Shown piece by piece: positions 9,315-18,252 of a stretch of 64,000 bases of DNA. The stretch is taken from NCBI GenBank assembly GCA_947492575.1, contig CANLNK010000001.1:1302001-1366000 (forward strand). The letters are read 5' to 3'. The notes beneath the pieces were generated by a model that was not told where the DNA came from, did not search any database, and worked only from the letters and a program-made list of their open reading frames with translations. Source of the DNA: an uncultured Thalassotalea sp. (GTDB taxonomy: Bacteria > Pseudomonadota > Gammaproteobacteria > Enterobacterales > Alteromonadaceae). The first letter of the stretch is position 1, and each line of letters begins with the position of its first letter. Both the position numbers and the translations under genes were made by a program.

Positions 9315-9405
9315 GAGTACTTCCTATGACATTGTTAAATTAGTGTTAACGCTTGAGTTACTATATTTATCTATCGGCAAACATGCAAGATTCTACAAGT
9401 TAAAT

Positions 9406-10089
9406 TTAGCTTACTCTTAGGTGTTTATTGATAAGTGATTGGGTAAATGGGATTTTTAGATAGAAGCCTCTTGGCAGTGTTTTAAACGGACGGCCGTGTT
9501 TATCAAAGGCGTCAGTTTTTACCTTGCTATTCGCTGCTTTGGGCCGCAACTGCATAATCTGTCCATGTTTACCGCTGATATTCTCTACTTCACCCAATAC
9601 AATCATATCGGTAAGTTCTTGCCAATCATTTGCCAACAGCGCTTCTTCTTCTGCCGATGGTGACCAGATAAAAGGTGTCGCTACGATGCGATCTTTCACT
9701 GGAATTTGTCTTTCGGCGACAATGGGTACCCAAAGAACACGTGCTAGTTTGTGTTTAACGTGACTGCTTTGCCATGTTGTACCAACAAGCCCAATGAGCG
9801 GAGCGACAGCGACAAAAGTTGTTTCAAGGGGCTTACCTTGCATATTAATCGGTATTGTTTTGAGTTCGATACCAAGTTCAGGGAAGTCGGGCTCTGGCTT
9901 TGAACCTGCTGTAGCGCCAAGCACGTGTTCTAGTAATAATCCTGACCAACCTTTATCTCTGTCTAAATTTGTGGGTACTTCAATGCCAGCTTGCTGCGCA
10001 ATTTCACCTAATGTTAATCCGGCTAAACTTTGTGCGTTGGTGACTAATTCGGTTTCGTTACTCGGGATTTTGTTTACTGAGACGATCAT
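9406..10089 (-). CDS. mutH: DNA mismatch repair endonuclease MutH
   Basis: This 227-residue protein matches MutH along its length. The catalytic residues are visible as Asp68, Glu75 and Lys77 in [12 protein letters not shown], equivalent to E. coli D70-E77-K79, and the GATAGSK loop precedes them. MutH nicks the unmethylated strand at hemimethylated GATC after activation by MutS-MutL, so the host should carry Dam methylase. It is divergent from rppH, as in many gammaproteobacteria, with about 140 bases between the starts. Confidence 0.96.
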   Translation of the reverse strand: MIVSVNKIPSNETELVTNAQSLAGLTLGEIAQQAGIEVPTNLDRDKGWSGLLLEHVLGATAGSKPEPDFPELGIELKTIPINMQGKPLETTFVAVAPLIGLVGTTWQSSHVKHKLARVLWVPIVAERQIPVKDRIVATPFIWSPSAEEEALLANDWQELTDMIVLGEVENISGKHGQIMQLRPKAANSKVKTDAFDKHGRPFKTLPRGFYLKIPFTQSLINKHLRVS

Positions 10090-10228
10090 GCAATTCGATA
10101 CTTTCTATAGGTGATGGCATTCTAACCTACTTATTTAGAAAGCGAAAAATAATGTCAGGATTTATTTGCTCAGGTCGCAAGTTTGTGGAAGAATCGAGGC
10201 AACTAAGAATTTTTTGCTGGGAGTTCCT

Positions 10229-10735
10229 GTGATAGATGCCGAAGGCTATCGAGCCAATGTCGGCATAGTAATAATCAATGACAGGGGACAAGTATTTTGG
10301 GCAAGAAGGTATGGTCAACATTCATGGCAATTTCCTCAAGGAGGGATTGACGAAAACGAGTCAGCGGAGAAAACACTTTATCGTGAATTGTACGAAGAAG
10401 TAGGTTTAAAACCTGAACACGTCAAAATTGTTGCAACTACCAAACATTGGCTGAGGTACAAATTACCGAAACGATTTATTAGGCATGACAGTAAACCCGT
10501 TTGTATTGGACAAAAGCAAAAGTGGTTTTTGTTAAAGCTTGTCGCAGAAGAATCTGCAATCAACCTGTTACATTCAAATCACCCAGAGTTTGATGACTGG
10601 CGTTGGGTGAGCTACTGGTACCCTGTGCGTCAGGTTGTATCGTTTAAAAAAGACGTTTACCGAAAGGTGATGAAAGAATTTGCCTCTCAGGCAATGCCAT
10701 TTCACCGCCAAGACAGACGTAAACGTAGAAACTGA
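10229..10735 (+). CDS. rppH: RNA pyrophosphohydrolase (Nudix)
   Basis: The 168-residue enzyme removes pyrophosphate from the 5' end of transcripts and so starts RNase E-dependent decay. The Nudix box ([20 protein letters not shown], residues 38-57) is intact and followed by VGL. The WLRYKLPKR and CIGQKQKWF segments are nearly identical to E. coli RppH. I take the GTG at 10229 as the start, because the protein then begins [12 protein letters not shown], aligned with E. coli MIDDDGYRPNVG, and a GGGAG site lies just upstream. The frame is open 21 codons further to an ATG at 10166, but that stretch has no family similarity. Confidence 0.95.
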   Translation: MIDAEGYRANVGIVIINDRGQVFWARRYGQHSWQFPQGGIDENESAEKTLYRELYEEVGLKPEHVKIVATTKHWLRYKLPKRFIRHDSKPVCIGQKQKWFLLKLVAEESAINLLHSNHPEFDDWRWVSYWYPVRQVVSFKKDVYRKVMKEFASQAMPFHRQDRRKRRN

Positions 10736-10753
10736 TTATTATTATGTATGATT

Positions 10754-10785
10754 AAATCGCTTACCTTAGGTAAGCGATTTCGTTT
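10754..10785 (+). terminator. Rho-independent terminator of rppH
   Basis: A perfect 12-base stem (AAATCGCTTACC / GGTAAGCGATTT) with a three-base loop lies 19 bases after the rppH stop and is followed by CGTTTT. Confidence 0.8.
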
Positions 10786-10914
10786 TACGCGGATAATGTT
10801 TACGCGGTTAAACTTAATTTAACGTTAACGAGTTGGACAATGTTCAGTTGAATAAAACTCGATTCAGTTTTTACTAGTTTATTGTTGCGTGAATGAAAAA
10901 CTATAAGGAATTGC

Positions 10915-13173
10915 ATGTTAACAACCCTTCGTAAAATAGTGCTGCAGTTTAGTCAGGAGCCGGAACTTGACGTTGCGCTCAAGCACTTAGTTACGCAGGT
11001 AAAGTCTGCAATGCAGACTGATTGTTGTTCTATTTACCTTGCTGATTATCAACAGCAACATTTTCTGTTGATGGCTTCAGATGGTTTAGCCTCAGACTCT
11101 TTAGGCCATACGACCATTGGCTTTACAGAGGGGCTAGTTGGCTTAGTTGGTCAACGTGAAGAGCCGTTAAACGTAGCCAATGCTAAAGCGCACCCTCATT
11201 TTAAGCACACCCCTGAAGTTCAAGAAGAAGAACTCAATTCTTTTTTGGGTACCCCTATTATTCACCAGCGTAAGGTGATTGGCATTTTGTCAATTCAGCA
11301 AAGAGACGCGCGTAGTTTTAACGAGAATGAAGAGGCTTTCCTTGTAACGCTTGCTGCTCAACTTGCGATGGCACTTGCCAATGCAGACAAAAATATTGGC
11401 GTTAACTACCAAGAACATCGGCCATTTCAACAGTTAACCGGAATCCCTGGCTCTCCAGGTGTTGCAATGGCGCCTATGATGGTGATTCAGCCGAAAGCTG
11501 ATTTACAACGTCTGCCACTTCAGAAGGTGTATGCCAGTGTTGAACAAGAGCAACGCTTCCATAAAGCTGTCTTGAAAACACGGGTTGATTTTGAAGCGAT
11601 GAGCTTAAAGTTAAGTGGTGTAGTGGGACAAGAAAGCTTAGATATCTTCGAGATGTACAAGCAGTTACTCGATAGTGCCAATATTGGCCATGAGGTCGAG
11701 GAAAAAATAAAGACGGGTTGGTGTGCAGAAAGTGCATTGAAGCTAGTGATTGATCACTACGCGATGCAATTTGAAGCGCTTGAGGAGCGTTATTTACGCG
11801 AGCGCGCCAGTGATATTCGTGATTTAGGTAACAGAATACTGTTTAATCTTCAGCAATTAAGCTTTGAAGAAGAGCCATTGCCGGAAGAGTTTATCCTTGT
11901 CGCAAATGATGTGACTGCCTCAATGATCGCTGAGTATCAGCATAAAGGCATGAAAGGTATTGTATCCCTAACGGGCTCAAATAATTCACATGCGGCTATT
12001 TTAGCGCGGGCGATGGGATTGCCCGCGATTATGGGAATTAACGCGTTACCGCTTAATCAAGTTAACCAGCAACCGGCAATTGCCGACGGTTATAGTGGCG
12101 ATTTATTTATCTCGCCAGACAACTCGCTTATTCAGGAATATCGCCACTTAATTGAGGAAGAAACTGCGTTATCGGAAAAAGTAAAAGCAGTTGCACATCA
12201 ACCAGCGATAACGCCTGATGGCAGGCCGATCGAATTGGTACTAAATGCTGGCTTAAGTGCGGGATTTGAGCATTCTCAAAAGGTTGGGGCAGTTGGTATC
12301 GGGCTTTATCGAACCGAAATTCCATTTATGAACCGCAGCTGTTTTCCCTCCGAACACGAACAAACCCTTTGGTACAAGGAAGTGCTGTCTGCATTTCCAA
12401 CTCAAGCGGTAACCATGCGTACTCTTGATGTAGGTGGAGACAAAGCCTTACCTTATTTTCCTATTACGGAAGATAACCCGTTTTTGGGATGGCGCGGTAT
12501 ACGTATTACGCTTGATCATCCTGAGATATTTTTACTGCAAGTACGCGCTATGATGCGTGCTAACAGCGAGTATAAAAATTTAGAGGTTATGCTACCGATG
12601 ATCTCAGGTGTTACTGAGGTTGATGATGCTGTTCGTTTGATTAATCAAGCCTATCATGAGCTTTGTACTGAGCTAGGTCAAAGAATTGCAAAGCCACGTA
12701 TTGGTATAATGCTGGAAGTACCTGGTGTTATATATCAGCTCAAAGAATTGGCTCAGCGGGTAGACTTTTTCTCTGTAGGTAGTAACGACTTAACCCAGTA
12801 CTTATTGGCGGTAGATAGAAATAATGCGCGTGTAGCGAATATTTATGATTACTATCATCCGGCGGTATTGCGAGCGCTAAATACGATAGCAGAAGAGAGT
12901 CATAAATACCTAGTGCCACTATCTTTGTGTGGAGAATTAGCCAGTGAGCCGGCTGGTGCGCTATTATTATTAGCAATGGGCTATGATAAGTTAAGTATGA
13001 ACTCATACAATATTGCCCGTGTTAAGTGGGTGATTCGTCACGTGAAAATGCAACGAGCGAAAGTCATGTTGTCTCACGCACTGACATTAACAACTGCCAA
13101 ACAAGTACACAATTATTTAAATGAACAGCTCGAACAGTTGGGCTTAGGTGGCTTTATTCGAGCTGGTATGTAA
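10915..13173 (+). CDS. ptsP: Phosphoenolpyruvate-protein phosphotransferase PtsP (EI-Ntr)
   Basis: The 752-residue protein has a GAF domain (residues about 1-160), then the enzyme I modules: an N-terminal PEP-utilising domain (about 175-300), the swivelling domain with the phosphorylated His359 in GSNNSHAAILARAMG, and a C-terminal PEP-binding barrel with GLYRTEIPFM, FFSVGSNDLTQY and the catalytic Cys segment LSLCGELASEP. It is the first phosphotransfer protein of the nitrogen PTS and passes phosphate from PEP to NPr; the GAF domain senses the nitrogen state (glutamine in other proteobacteria). The rppH-ptsP-lgt-thyA order is conserved in gammaproteobacteria, here with a TauE/SafE gene included. 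Confidence 0.96.
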   Translation: MLTTLRKIVLQFSQEPELDVALKHLVTQVKSAMQTDCCSIYLADYQQQHFLLMASDGLASDSLGHTTIGFTEGLVGLVGQREEPLNVANAKAHPHFKHTPEVQEEELNSFLGTPIIHQRKVIGILSIQQRDARSFNENEEAFLVTLAAQLAMALANADKNIGVNYQEHRPFQQLTGIPGSPGVAMAPMMVIQPKADLQRLPLQKVYASVEQEQRFHKAVLKTRVDFEAMSLKLSGVVGQESLDIFEMYKQLLDSANIGHEVEEKIKTGWCAESALKLVIDHYAMQFEALEERYLRERASDIRDLGNRILFNLQQLSFEEEPLPEEFILVANDVTASMIAEYQHKGMKGIVSLTGSNNSHAAILARAMGLPAIMGINALPLNQVNQQPAIADGYSGDLFISPDNSLIQEYRHLIEEETALSEKVKAVAHQPAITPDGRPIELVLNAGLSAGFEHSQKVGAVGIGLYRTEIPFMNRSCFPSEHEQTLWYKEVLSAFPTQAVTMRTLDVGGDKALPYFPITEDNPFLGWRGIRITLDHPEIFLLQVRAMMRANSEYKNLEVMLPMISGVTEVDDAVRLINQAYHELCTELGQRIAKPRIGIMLEVPGVIYQLKELAQRVDFFSVGSNDLTQYLLAVDRNNARVANIYDYYHPAVLRALNTIAEESHKYLVPLSLCGELASEPAGALLLLAMGYDKLSMNSYNIARVKWVIRHVKMQRAKVMLSHALTLTTAKQVHNYLNEQLEQLGLGGFIRAGM

Positions 13174-13210
13174 CGACCTGCTTTCATAAAAAACTGTTGA
13201 AATATATTTC

Positions 13211-14005
13211 ATGTTAACACTGCTTTTTACCGTTTGCCTTTTGCTAGGCGCGCTTGTCGGCTTTCTGGCTGGTTTGCTAGGTATTGGCGGTGGCTTAGTG
13301 ATAGTACCTGCACTAGCTTACTTGCTGCCTCATGTCGGCGTAGAGCACGAGCTAGTAATGCCTATGGCTCTTGGCACATCATTAGCGACCATTGTGGTTA
13401 CTTCTATCTCCGCAGTACGTGTCCATCATAAGAACAGAAATATTCCTTGGCAATTAACACGTGACATATTAGCGGTAGTTGCCTTAGGTGCGTTAGTTGG
13501 CGCCTTTATCGCCGATGAATTATCAAGTACCGCGCTAGCTTATATCTTCGCTATTGCTGTGAGTTTGCTGGCGATTTATATGTTAGTGTCGATAAAGCGC
13601 GTGAGTAGTAGAGAAATGCCCAGTGTCGCGAAATTACAAGGCATTAGCTTGTTCACTGGCGTGTTGGCGAGTTTAATGGGAATCGCTGGTGGCGCAATAC
13701 TTATTCCAATACTGAATTTCTTTGGTATGCAAATGCGACAAAGTATTGGGGTAGCAACAGCCGCTGGTTTGGTTATCGCGCTGTTTGGTTCATTGGGGTA
13801 TTTTATTACTGGGCTTGATCAAGAAAACTTACCAGCATGGAGCTTAGGTTATATCTATCTACCCGCATTACTTGGTATCAGTTTAACCTCGACATTATTT
13901 GCACGGTACGGCGTGAAACTATCAAGTAAGTTACCGGTGAAGACACTTAAAAAGTGTTTCGCATTGTTTTTAATCGTAGTCGCGATAAAAATGGCTACAA
14001 ATTAA
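13211..14005 (+). CDS. TauE/SafE-type sulfite/sulfoacetate exporter family permease
   Basis: This 264-residue membrane protein has about eight hydrophobic helices. It shows the paired-repeat structure of the TauE/SafE family (formerly DUF81): a glycine-rich GLLGIGGGLVIVPAL motif near residues 21-35 is echoed by GIAGGAILIPIL near residue 155. The family moves sulfur-containing or organic anions; the substrate here is not known. It starts 38 bases after ptsP and lies before lgt, a position it holds in several marine relatives. Confidence 0.9.
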   Translation: MLTLLFTVCLLLGALVGFLAGLLGIGGGLVIVPALAYLLPHVGVEHELVMPMALGTSLATIVVTSISAVRVHHKNRNIPWQLTRDILAVVALGALVGAFIADELSSTALAYIFAIAVSLLAIYMLVSIKRVSSREMPSVAKLQGISLFTGVLASLMGIAGGAILIPILNFFGMQMRQSIGVATAAGLVIALFGSLGYFITGLDQENLPAWSLGYIYLPALLGISLTSTLFARYGVKLSSKLPVKTLKKCFALFLIVVAIKMATN

Positions 14006-14109
14006 CACTGAGATTTACTTTTAGTAACTAGTATTTAGCTACTAATGTCGGCATAATTTGTTCATTATTTTAATAACAGAATGCCAATGCTTAATTGGTC
14101 AGTAGTTAG

Positions 14110-14925
14110 ATGTCATCTCAATTTATTCAATTTCCTCAAATAGATCCTGTTATCTTCAGCTTAGGACCATTAGCTGTTCGCTGGTACGGGTTGATGTACT
14201 TACTTGGCTTTATTGCCGCATTGTTTATCGCTAATCGAGCAGCAGATAGAAGCCAAGGTTTGTGGACGCGCGATCAGGTCAGTGATTTACTATTTTATGG
14301 TTTTCTAGGGGTCGTTTTAGGCGGCCGCGTTGGCTACGTATTCTTCTATCAGTTTGACTTTTTCTTAAGCGACCCATTCTACCTGTTCAAAATATGGGAA
14401 GGTGGAATGTCGTTCCACGGTGGTTTGCTGGGCGTAATCACTGCAATTTTCCTATTCGCAAAGAAAACCAATAAACAGTTTCTCGCTGTCGGGGACTTTG
14501 TTGCGCCGCTCATTCCAATTGGACTTGGGTTAGGGCGTATCGGTAACTTTTTAAACGCTGAGCTTTGGGGAAGAGAAACAGATGTGCCTTGGGCGGTTAT
14601 ATTCCCTAATGACCCGCTTGGTTTACCTCGTCACCCTTCGCAACTTTATGAGTTTGCGTTAGAAGGCGTTGTACTATTTGCGATTTTATTCTGGATGATG
14701 CGTAAGCCGAGAGCGCTTGGTTTAGCATCGGGTACTTTCTTAATTGGATACGGTACCTTCAGAATCATCGTAGAGTTCTTCCGTGAGCCAGATGCACACT
14801 TAGGATTTATTTTCTCTTACATTTCTATGGGGCAAATATTAAGTTTACCTATGGTTATTGCAGGCATCGCGATTATTCTTATCGGCGCGAATTTGCAAAG
14901 CAAGGCGAAGATTAATGCGGGCTAA
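14110..14925 (+). CDS. lgt: Prolipoprotein diacylglyceryl transferase
   Basis: The 271-residue inner-membrane enzyme has seven predicted helices. It carries the Lgt signature [19 protein letters not shown] (residues about 138-156) and the SFHGGLLG loop with its essential His near residue 103. It transfers diacylglycerol from phosphatidylglycerol to the lipobox Cys of prolipoproteins, the first step of lipoprotein maturation. Likely clients in this window include the M13 peptidase and the VolA-type lipase. It lies upstream of thyA, the usual lgt-thyA pairing, though a terminator separates them here. Confidence 0.97.
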   Translation: MSSQFIQFPQIDPVIFSLGPLAVRWYGLMYLLGFIAALFIANRAADRSQGLWTRDQVSDLLFYGFLGVVLGGRVGYVFFYQFDFFLSDPFYLFKIWEGGMSFHGGLLGVITAIFLFAKKTNKQFLAVGDFVAPLIPIGLGLGRIGNFLNAELWGRETDVPWAVIFPNDPLGLPRHPSQLYEFALEGVVLFAILFWMMRKPRALGLASGTFLIGYGTFRIIVEFFREPDAHLGFIFSYISMGQILSLPMVIAGIAIILIGANLQSKAKINAG

Positions 14926-14946
14926 GACGCTATAGATTTTGAATGT

Positions 14947-14982
14947 AAGGCTCATCATATTGACTATGGTGAGCCTTTTTTT
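14947..14982 (+). terminator. Terminator after lgt
   Basis: A stem of AAGGCTCATCAT and ATGGTGAGCCTT (one wobble pair) around a seven-base loop is followed by a run of T, 21 bases after the lgt stop. Confidence 0.8.
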
Positions 14983-15156
14983 ATGCACTTAGGGCATTGG
15001 TTTTTACACGCATAACCTTGTACTTTTCATTCTTACAAATCACCAAATTGCCTCTCGTACAGCATAGTGAACTAAGGTACAATTTATTCAAGATTCAGCG
15101 TGAATGTAGATTCATTCGCGTGTTATTCAGCTCTTAAGAGAAGTGGCATATTAGTT

Positions 15157-15981
15157 ATGAAAAACTATCAAGAATTATTACAAGACGTACTTGATAATGG
15201 CGTCCAAAAGGGAGATCGCACAGGAACGGGCACTTTGTCTGTGTTTGGTCGCCAGTTTCGCTGTGATTTAAGCAAAGGTTTTCCATTGTTAACGACGAAA
15301 AAGGTTCACTTTAAATCGGTTGTTAATGAGCTTTTATGGTTTATTTCGGGTAGCACGAATATCAATGATCTGGAAGCAACTATTTGGGACGAGTGGGCGC
15401 TTGAAAATGGCGAGCTAGGTCCAGTATATGGTAAGCAATGGACCGCATGGGAAACTAAAAGCGGTGAAACTATTAATCAGATAGATTATGTTGTAGACCT
15501 GCTAAAAAACAACCCTACATCAAGACGTATTCTATTTCATGGTTGGAATGTAGAGTACCTTCCTGACGAGAAGCTTAGTCCGCAAGAAAATGCTGCAAAA
15601 GGAAAAATGGCATTACCGCCATGTCACTTGCTATATCAATTTCAGGTGATGGATAACAAGCTTAACTTAATGTGTACTATTCGCTCGAATGACCTATTCT
15701 TGGGCAACCCATTTAACACCGCACAGGCGGCGCTTTGGGTGCACATGCTCGCACAGCAGTGTGATTTAGAGGTAGGCGAACTTATCATGAGTATTGGCGA
15801 TGCGCATATCTATTCAAACCATCTTGACCAAGTAAAAGAGCAGCTTTCAAGAGAGCCAAAGGCTTTGCCTGAGCTGCGCTTAAAGAGAAAGCCGGCTTCA
15901 ATCTACGATTACAAATTAGAAGACTTTGAACTTGTTGGATACGATCCGCACCCACCGATTAAAGCCCCAGTTGCTATCTAG
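15157..15981 (+). CDS. thyA: Thymidylate synthase
   Basis: From the ATG at 15157 the protein has 274 residues and begins [20 protein letters not shown], matching E. coli ThyA. An in-frame ATG at 15100 would add 19 residues with no family match. The nucleophile is Cys156 in PPCHLLYQ, the phosphate-binding region reads [12 protein letters not shown], and the DAHIYSNH and KAPVAI ends are intact. It converts dUMP to dTMP with methylene-tetrahydrofolate. It is about ten residues longer than the E. coli enzyme because of an insertion before the active site ([15 protein letters not shown]), and the E. coli RSCD motif reads RSND; neither should abolish activity. Confidence 0.95.
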   Translation: MKNYQELLQDVLDNGVQKGDRTGTGTLSVFGRQFRCDLSKGFPLLTTKKVHFKSVVNELLWFISGSTNINDLEATIWDEWALENGELGPVYGKQWTAWETKSGETINQIDYVVDLLKNNPTSRRILFHGWNVEYLPDEKLSPQENAAKGKMALPPCHLLYQFQVMDNKLNLMCTIRSNDLFLGNPFNTAQAALWVHMLAQQCDLEVGELIMSIGDAHIYSNHLDQVKEQLSREPKALPELRLKRKPASIYDYKLEDFELVGYDPHPPIKAPVAI

Positions 15982-16019
15982 TAGTTAATAAATAGTAATA
16001 GGTTGTTAGTTTGATGAGA

Positions 16020-16046
16020 AACGGCGCAAGTATGCGTCGTTTTTTA
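16020..16046 (+). terminator. Terminator after thyA
   Basis: A nine-base stem (AACGGCGCA / TGCGTCGTT, one wobble) with a four-base loop is followed by TTTTATTTT, 38 bases after the thyA stop. Confidence 0.8.
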
Positions 16047-16666
16047 TTTTCGTAAATATAGTTGGAACATTAATTTCAAATTATTTTTTGACAGTCCCAT
16101 ATTCGTACGCTAAACCTATAACTATTCAAGGATGAATAGTGAAGCCAGTTCACAATCATGGTTTCAAGCATTGAAAGGAAGCGTTCCCTTCACATGTATA
16201 GTCCTCAAGCTATTTTGAATGTAACACCAACACTCATTTGTTGGTCGTAATATTCTAGCGGCAGGGCGAATAAACTAACGAATATATTACTACAGATATA
16301 GTACAGACCTCCCCGGCAACTCTTAAGGTTTATTGAGAGTCGTGTCGTCATTATCGAATTTCTTTAGCCGCTTAGCCGTTAGATAAGCTGTTAGAAATTG
16401 AGCTAAGAATAGAACTGTTTTAAAACTTTAATTATGTATTTGGCTTCCAGCGAAAGCACAAATCAGAAATGAGAATTACATCATTTAAAGTTGCAAATTT
16501 TTCTTGAAGGTTGCTTGAGCTTTCAAGGGAATAAATCGGTCACTTTTCGCTTAAACCTAGCGAGAACAGTGGAGAGTGACCTTTTAACCGCTAATTTAAG
16601 TGAATGAATTAGCTAATCAATAACTCAGTGCTCAAAACCGCACTGGAAAATAAGGAAATACAAATT
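16047..16666 (+). other. Gene-free 620-base leader region with hairpins
   Basis: No convincing coding sequence lies here. A TTGACA at 16088-16093 could be a -35 box, but its partner (TAAACC after 17 bases) is poor. Three inverted repeats are visible: a perfect 8-base hairpin at 16121-16140 (ACTATTCA / TGAATAGT), a hairpin at about 16503-16527 (CTTGAAGG / CTTTCAAG with one wobble), and a larger one at 16538-16581. The last pairs GGTCACT with AGTGACC and TTTCGCT with AGCGAGA around a small bulge and is followed by TTTT. The last two lie shortly before the first double-glycine peptide gene and could act as an attenuator, a terminator of an upstream small RNA, or a structured 5' leader. Confidence 0.4.
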
Positions 16667-16834
16667 ATGCGTGAATTAAGCGTAAATGAATTTGCATTAG
16701 AAAGAGAGTTAACAGAACAGGAAATTAGAAGTGTATTGGGTGGTACATCACTACTAAGCAAGGATGCTCCTTCAAATAGTGAACTATACTTTTTGGACTA
16801 TATTATTGATTCAATATGCGGACTTGATTATTAG
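16667..16834 (+). CDS. Putative double-glycine leader peptide (bacteriocin-like precursor)
   Basis: A 55-residue peptide starts at the ATG at 16667, with an AGGA site eight to nine bases upstream; the frame is open 13 codons further but without a better site. The first 26 residues look like a double-glycine leader: MRELSVNEFALERELTEQEI, then RSVLGG, with Gly25-Gly26 as the expected cleavage point. The 29-residue core (starting TSLLSKDAPSN) has one Cys, many acidic residues and a hydrophobic C-terminal part. Its MREL..NE start resembles the leader of the microcin precursor 200 bases downstream, so both may use the same exporter. I do not recognise the core; it could be a second bacteriocin, a signal peptide or a modified peptide. 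Confidence 0.6.
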   Translation: MRELSVNEFALERELTEQEIRSVLGGTSLLSKDAPSNSELYFLDYIIDSICGLDY

Positions 16835-16874
16835 AGAAAAGCATTAATATATAAACTTTTTATCGTACTTTAGA

Positions 16875-17003
16875 GTGAAGGCGATATTGGTTTTTATTAC
16901 TTTATTGCAAAAAATGAATGGCTGGCTCTTATTTGAAATTGCTGTAGTCAGCTTAATTAAATGCTCTCTACATATCTTGTGTGAGCAAAAACTTTGGCTT
17001 TAA
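16875..17003 (+). CDS. Possible 42-residue hydrophobic peptide between the two precursors
   Basis: A GTG at 16875 opens a frame of 42 codons ending in TAA at 17001-17003. The product would be strongly hydrophobic (MKAILVFITLLQKMNGWLLF, then a second hydrophobic stretch EIAVVSLIKC), consistent with a tiny membrane protein such as an immunity peptide for the upstream precursor. No good ribosome binding site precedes the GTG, and an internal ATG at 16914 lacks one too, so this may be chance. It is recorded because of its position directly between two precursor genes. Confidence 0.22.
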   Translation: MKAILVFITLLQKMNGWLLFEIAVVSLIKCSLHILCEQKLWL

Positions 17004-17032
17004 TAAAGGCTGAGTACAAGGAGTGTTAATTT

Positions 17033-17293
17033 ATGCGTGAACTAACCTTAAATGAATTAGAAGAAGTAAATGGTGCTTTACTTGCAAATATTGGTATGGC
17101 AATAGTAGGTGCTGCTGGTGCGATGGCTAGTTATGCTATTGGTGGTGCAATGAGTGGTAAACTCTCAGGCAGTGGCTTCGCCGGAGCAGCTACGACAGGT
17201 GCTGTCACAGGTTTTGGAGGCTTTACGCCACAAGCAGCTTACGTAGGCGCTGCTGCTGGAGCAGCTGTAGCATCTTCATTGGATGACGGCTGA
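17033..17293 (+). CDS. Class II (colicin V-type) microcin-like bacteriocin precursor
   Basis: The 86-residue protein starts MRELTLNELEEVNGA, which matches the leader of class II microcins: colicin V begins MRTLTLNELDSVSGG and microcin L begins MREITLNEMNNVSGA. Cleavage is expected after Gly14-Ala15. The core of about 71 residues is rich in Gly and Ala, has a hydrophobic start (LLANIGMAIVGAAGAMASYA) and many small-xxx-small patterns, and contains no Cys, as expected for a membrane-inserting toxin. An AAGGAG site lies eight bases before the ATG. The next gene starts within its stop codon (TGATG), giving translational coupling to a probable immunity protein. Export would need a peptidase-containing ABC transporter, which is absent from this window. 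Confidence 0.78.
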   Translation: MRELTLNELEEVNGALLANIGMAIVGAAGAMASYAIGGAMSGKLSGSGFAGAATTGAVTGFGGFTPQAAYVGAAAGAAVASSLDDG

Positions 17294-17478
17294 TGAACAA
17301 TAAACTCAAACATATGATATCCGTGGTGATTAGCTGTATTTTAAGTGTCACTTTTGTCTCGATATTAGATGTTTTGTTCTCTATTCACGATGTAAGTTTG
17401 AAATTAACCTTAGTGGCCTTTCTGAGCGCTGTAGGAGCAACCAGCTTGTACAATGCTTTAGTTAAAAAAGAAAATTAA
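17293..17478 (+). CDS. Putative microcin immunity protein (two-helix membrane protein)
   Basis: The 61-residue protein starts at the ATG overlapping the precursor's TGA by one base. It has two hydrophobic helices, at about residues 8-30 (SVVISCILSVTFVSILDVLF) and 36-55 (LKLTLVAFLSAVGATSLYNA), and ends in a charged LVKKEN tail. Microcin immunity proteins are typically small inner-membrane proteins encoded directly after or overlapping the toxin gene, so this role is inferred from position, size and topology. I recognise no specific family. No further gene follows for 340 bases. Confidence 0.6.
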   Translation: MNNKLKHMISVVISCILSVTFVSILDVLFSIHDVSLKLTLVAFLSAVGATSLYNALVKKEN

Positions 17479-17502
17479 GAATAAATTTTACTCGTATCTT
17501 TT

Positions 17503-17526
17503 GGCCCATTGGCAAAGTAATGGGCC
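17503..17526. terminator. Hairpin after the putative immunity gene
   Basis: A perfect eight-base stem (GGCCCATT / AATGGGCC) with an eight-base loop lies 24 bases after the stop at 17478. A clear T run is missing on both sides, so termination is only plausible. The rest of the gap to 17818 is AT-rich and holds no supportable gene. Confidence 0.45.
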
Positions 17527-17818
17527 ATGTAAATGAGATTTATATTTGCAAGCCAGATGTTTAATTGTGGTGTGATAGCCCTAAGTAGAATTTTTATGTC
17601 TACTATTGTTTATGCCTACTATACTAACAAAACGAATTTTCCTAACCCAAGAGAGGGCTTTACAAAGTACCTCAACCGAACATATTAATTTTTGCAACCT
17701 GCCTGAATTAAAAGGTTTTATTGTTTCAATTAAATGATTAATCGATTCCCATTCTGCGTTACGCGTATTAAAGTATCTATCTGCAATCTAATAACTTATA
17801 AAAATAAAGAGGAAATTT

Positions 17819-18214
17819 ATGGGGTTTAATCTCGATATCACAGGTCTCTATGCGGGCTTGTTGGCTATATTACTTGTTGTATTGTCATTTAACGTGATTC
17901 GCTTTCGCTTAAAACACCGAGTGGGAACAGGGCATGGTGATGTTAGTGAACTGGATAAAGCAATTCGAATTCATGGCAACTTTAGTGAATATATGCCCAT
18001 CGCATTGGTGTTATTGGGCGTATTGGAACTTGGCGGATTAGCAGATACTTGGTTACATGTATTCGGTGCAACCTTAGTTGTTGGTCGCTTACTTCATGCG
18101 GCAGGTTTGAGTAAAACAAAAGGCACTTCATTGCCACGCCTTGTTGGTGTGTTATCAACGTTTATTGTGTTAGTGATTATGGGCGTTATGACTATTATCC
18201 AATTTATTGGCTAA
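17819..18214 (+). CDS. MAPEG family membrane protein
   Basis: This 131-residue protein has four hydrophobic segments and MAPEG features: the N-terminal segment with RFRLKHRVGTGHGDVSELDK, the RIHGNFSEYMPIALVLLG helix (the family's core region, about residues 49-67) and VVGRLLHAAGL further on. The family includes microsomal glutathione S-transferases; bacterial members are mostly uncharacterised and may have glutathione-dependent detoxifying activity. The ATG is preceded by an AGAGGA site. It stands alone after the microcin-like island. Confidence 0.88.
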   Translation: MGFNLDITGLYAGLLAILLVVLSFNVIRFRLKHRVGTGHGDVSELDKAIRIHGNFSEYMPIALVLLGVLELGGLADTWLHVFGATLVVGRLLHAAGLSKTKGTSLPRLVGVLSTFIVLVIMGVMTIIQFIG

Positions 18215-18252
18215 TGGATATGGTCAATGGGCAATATTCAATTGTTTTGCTT

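Noticed and set aside
15100-15156. 19-residue N-terminal extension of ThyA
   Set aside because: The family starts at MKNYQELL; the extension matches nothing.
17596-17688. 30-codon frame starting MSTIVYAYYTNK
   Set aside because: No ribosome binding site and no resemblance to a toxin or immunity peptide.
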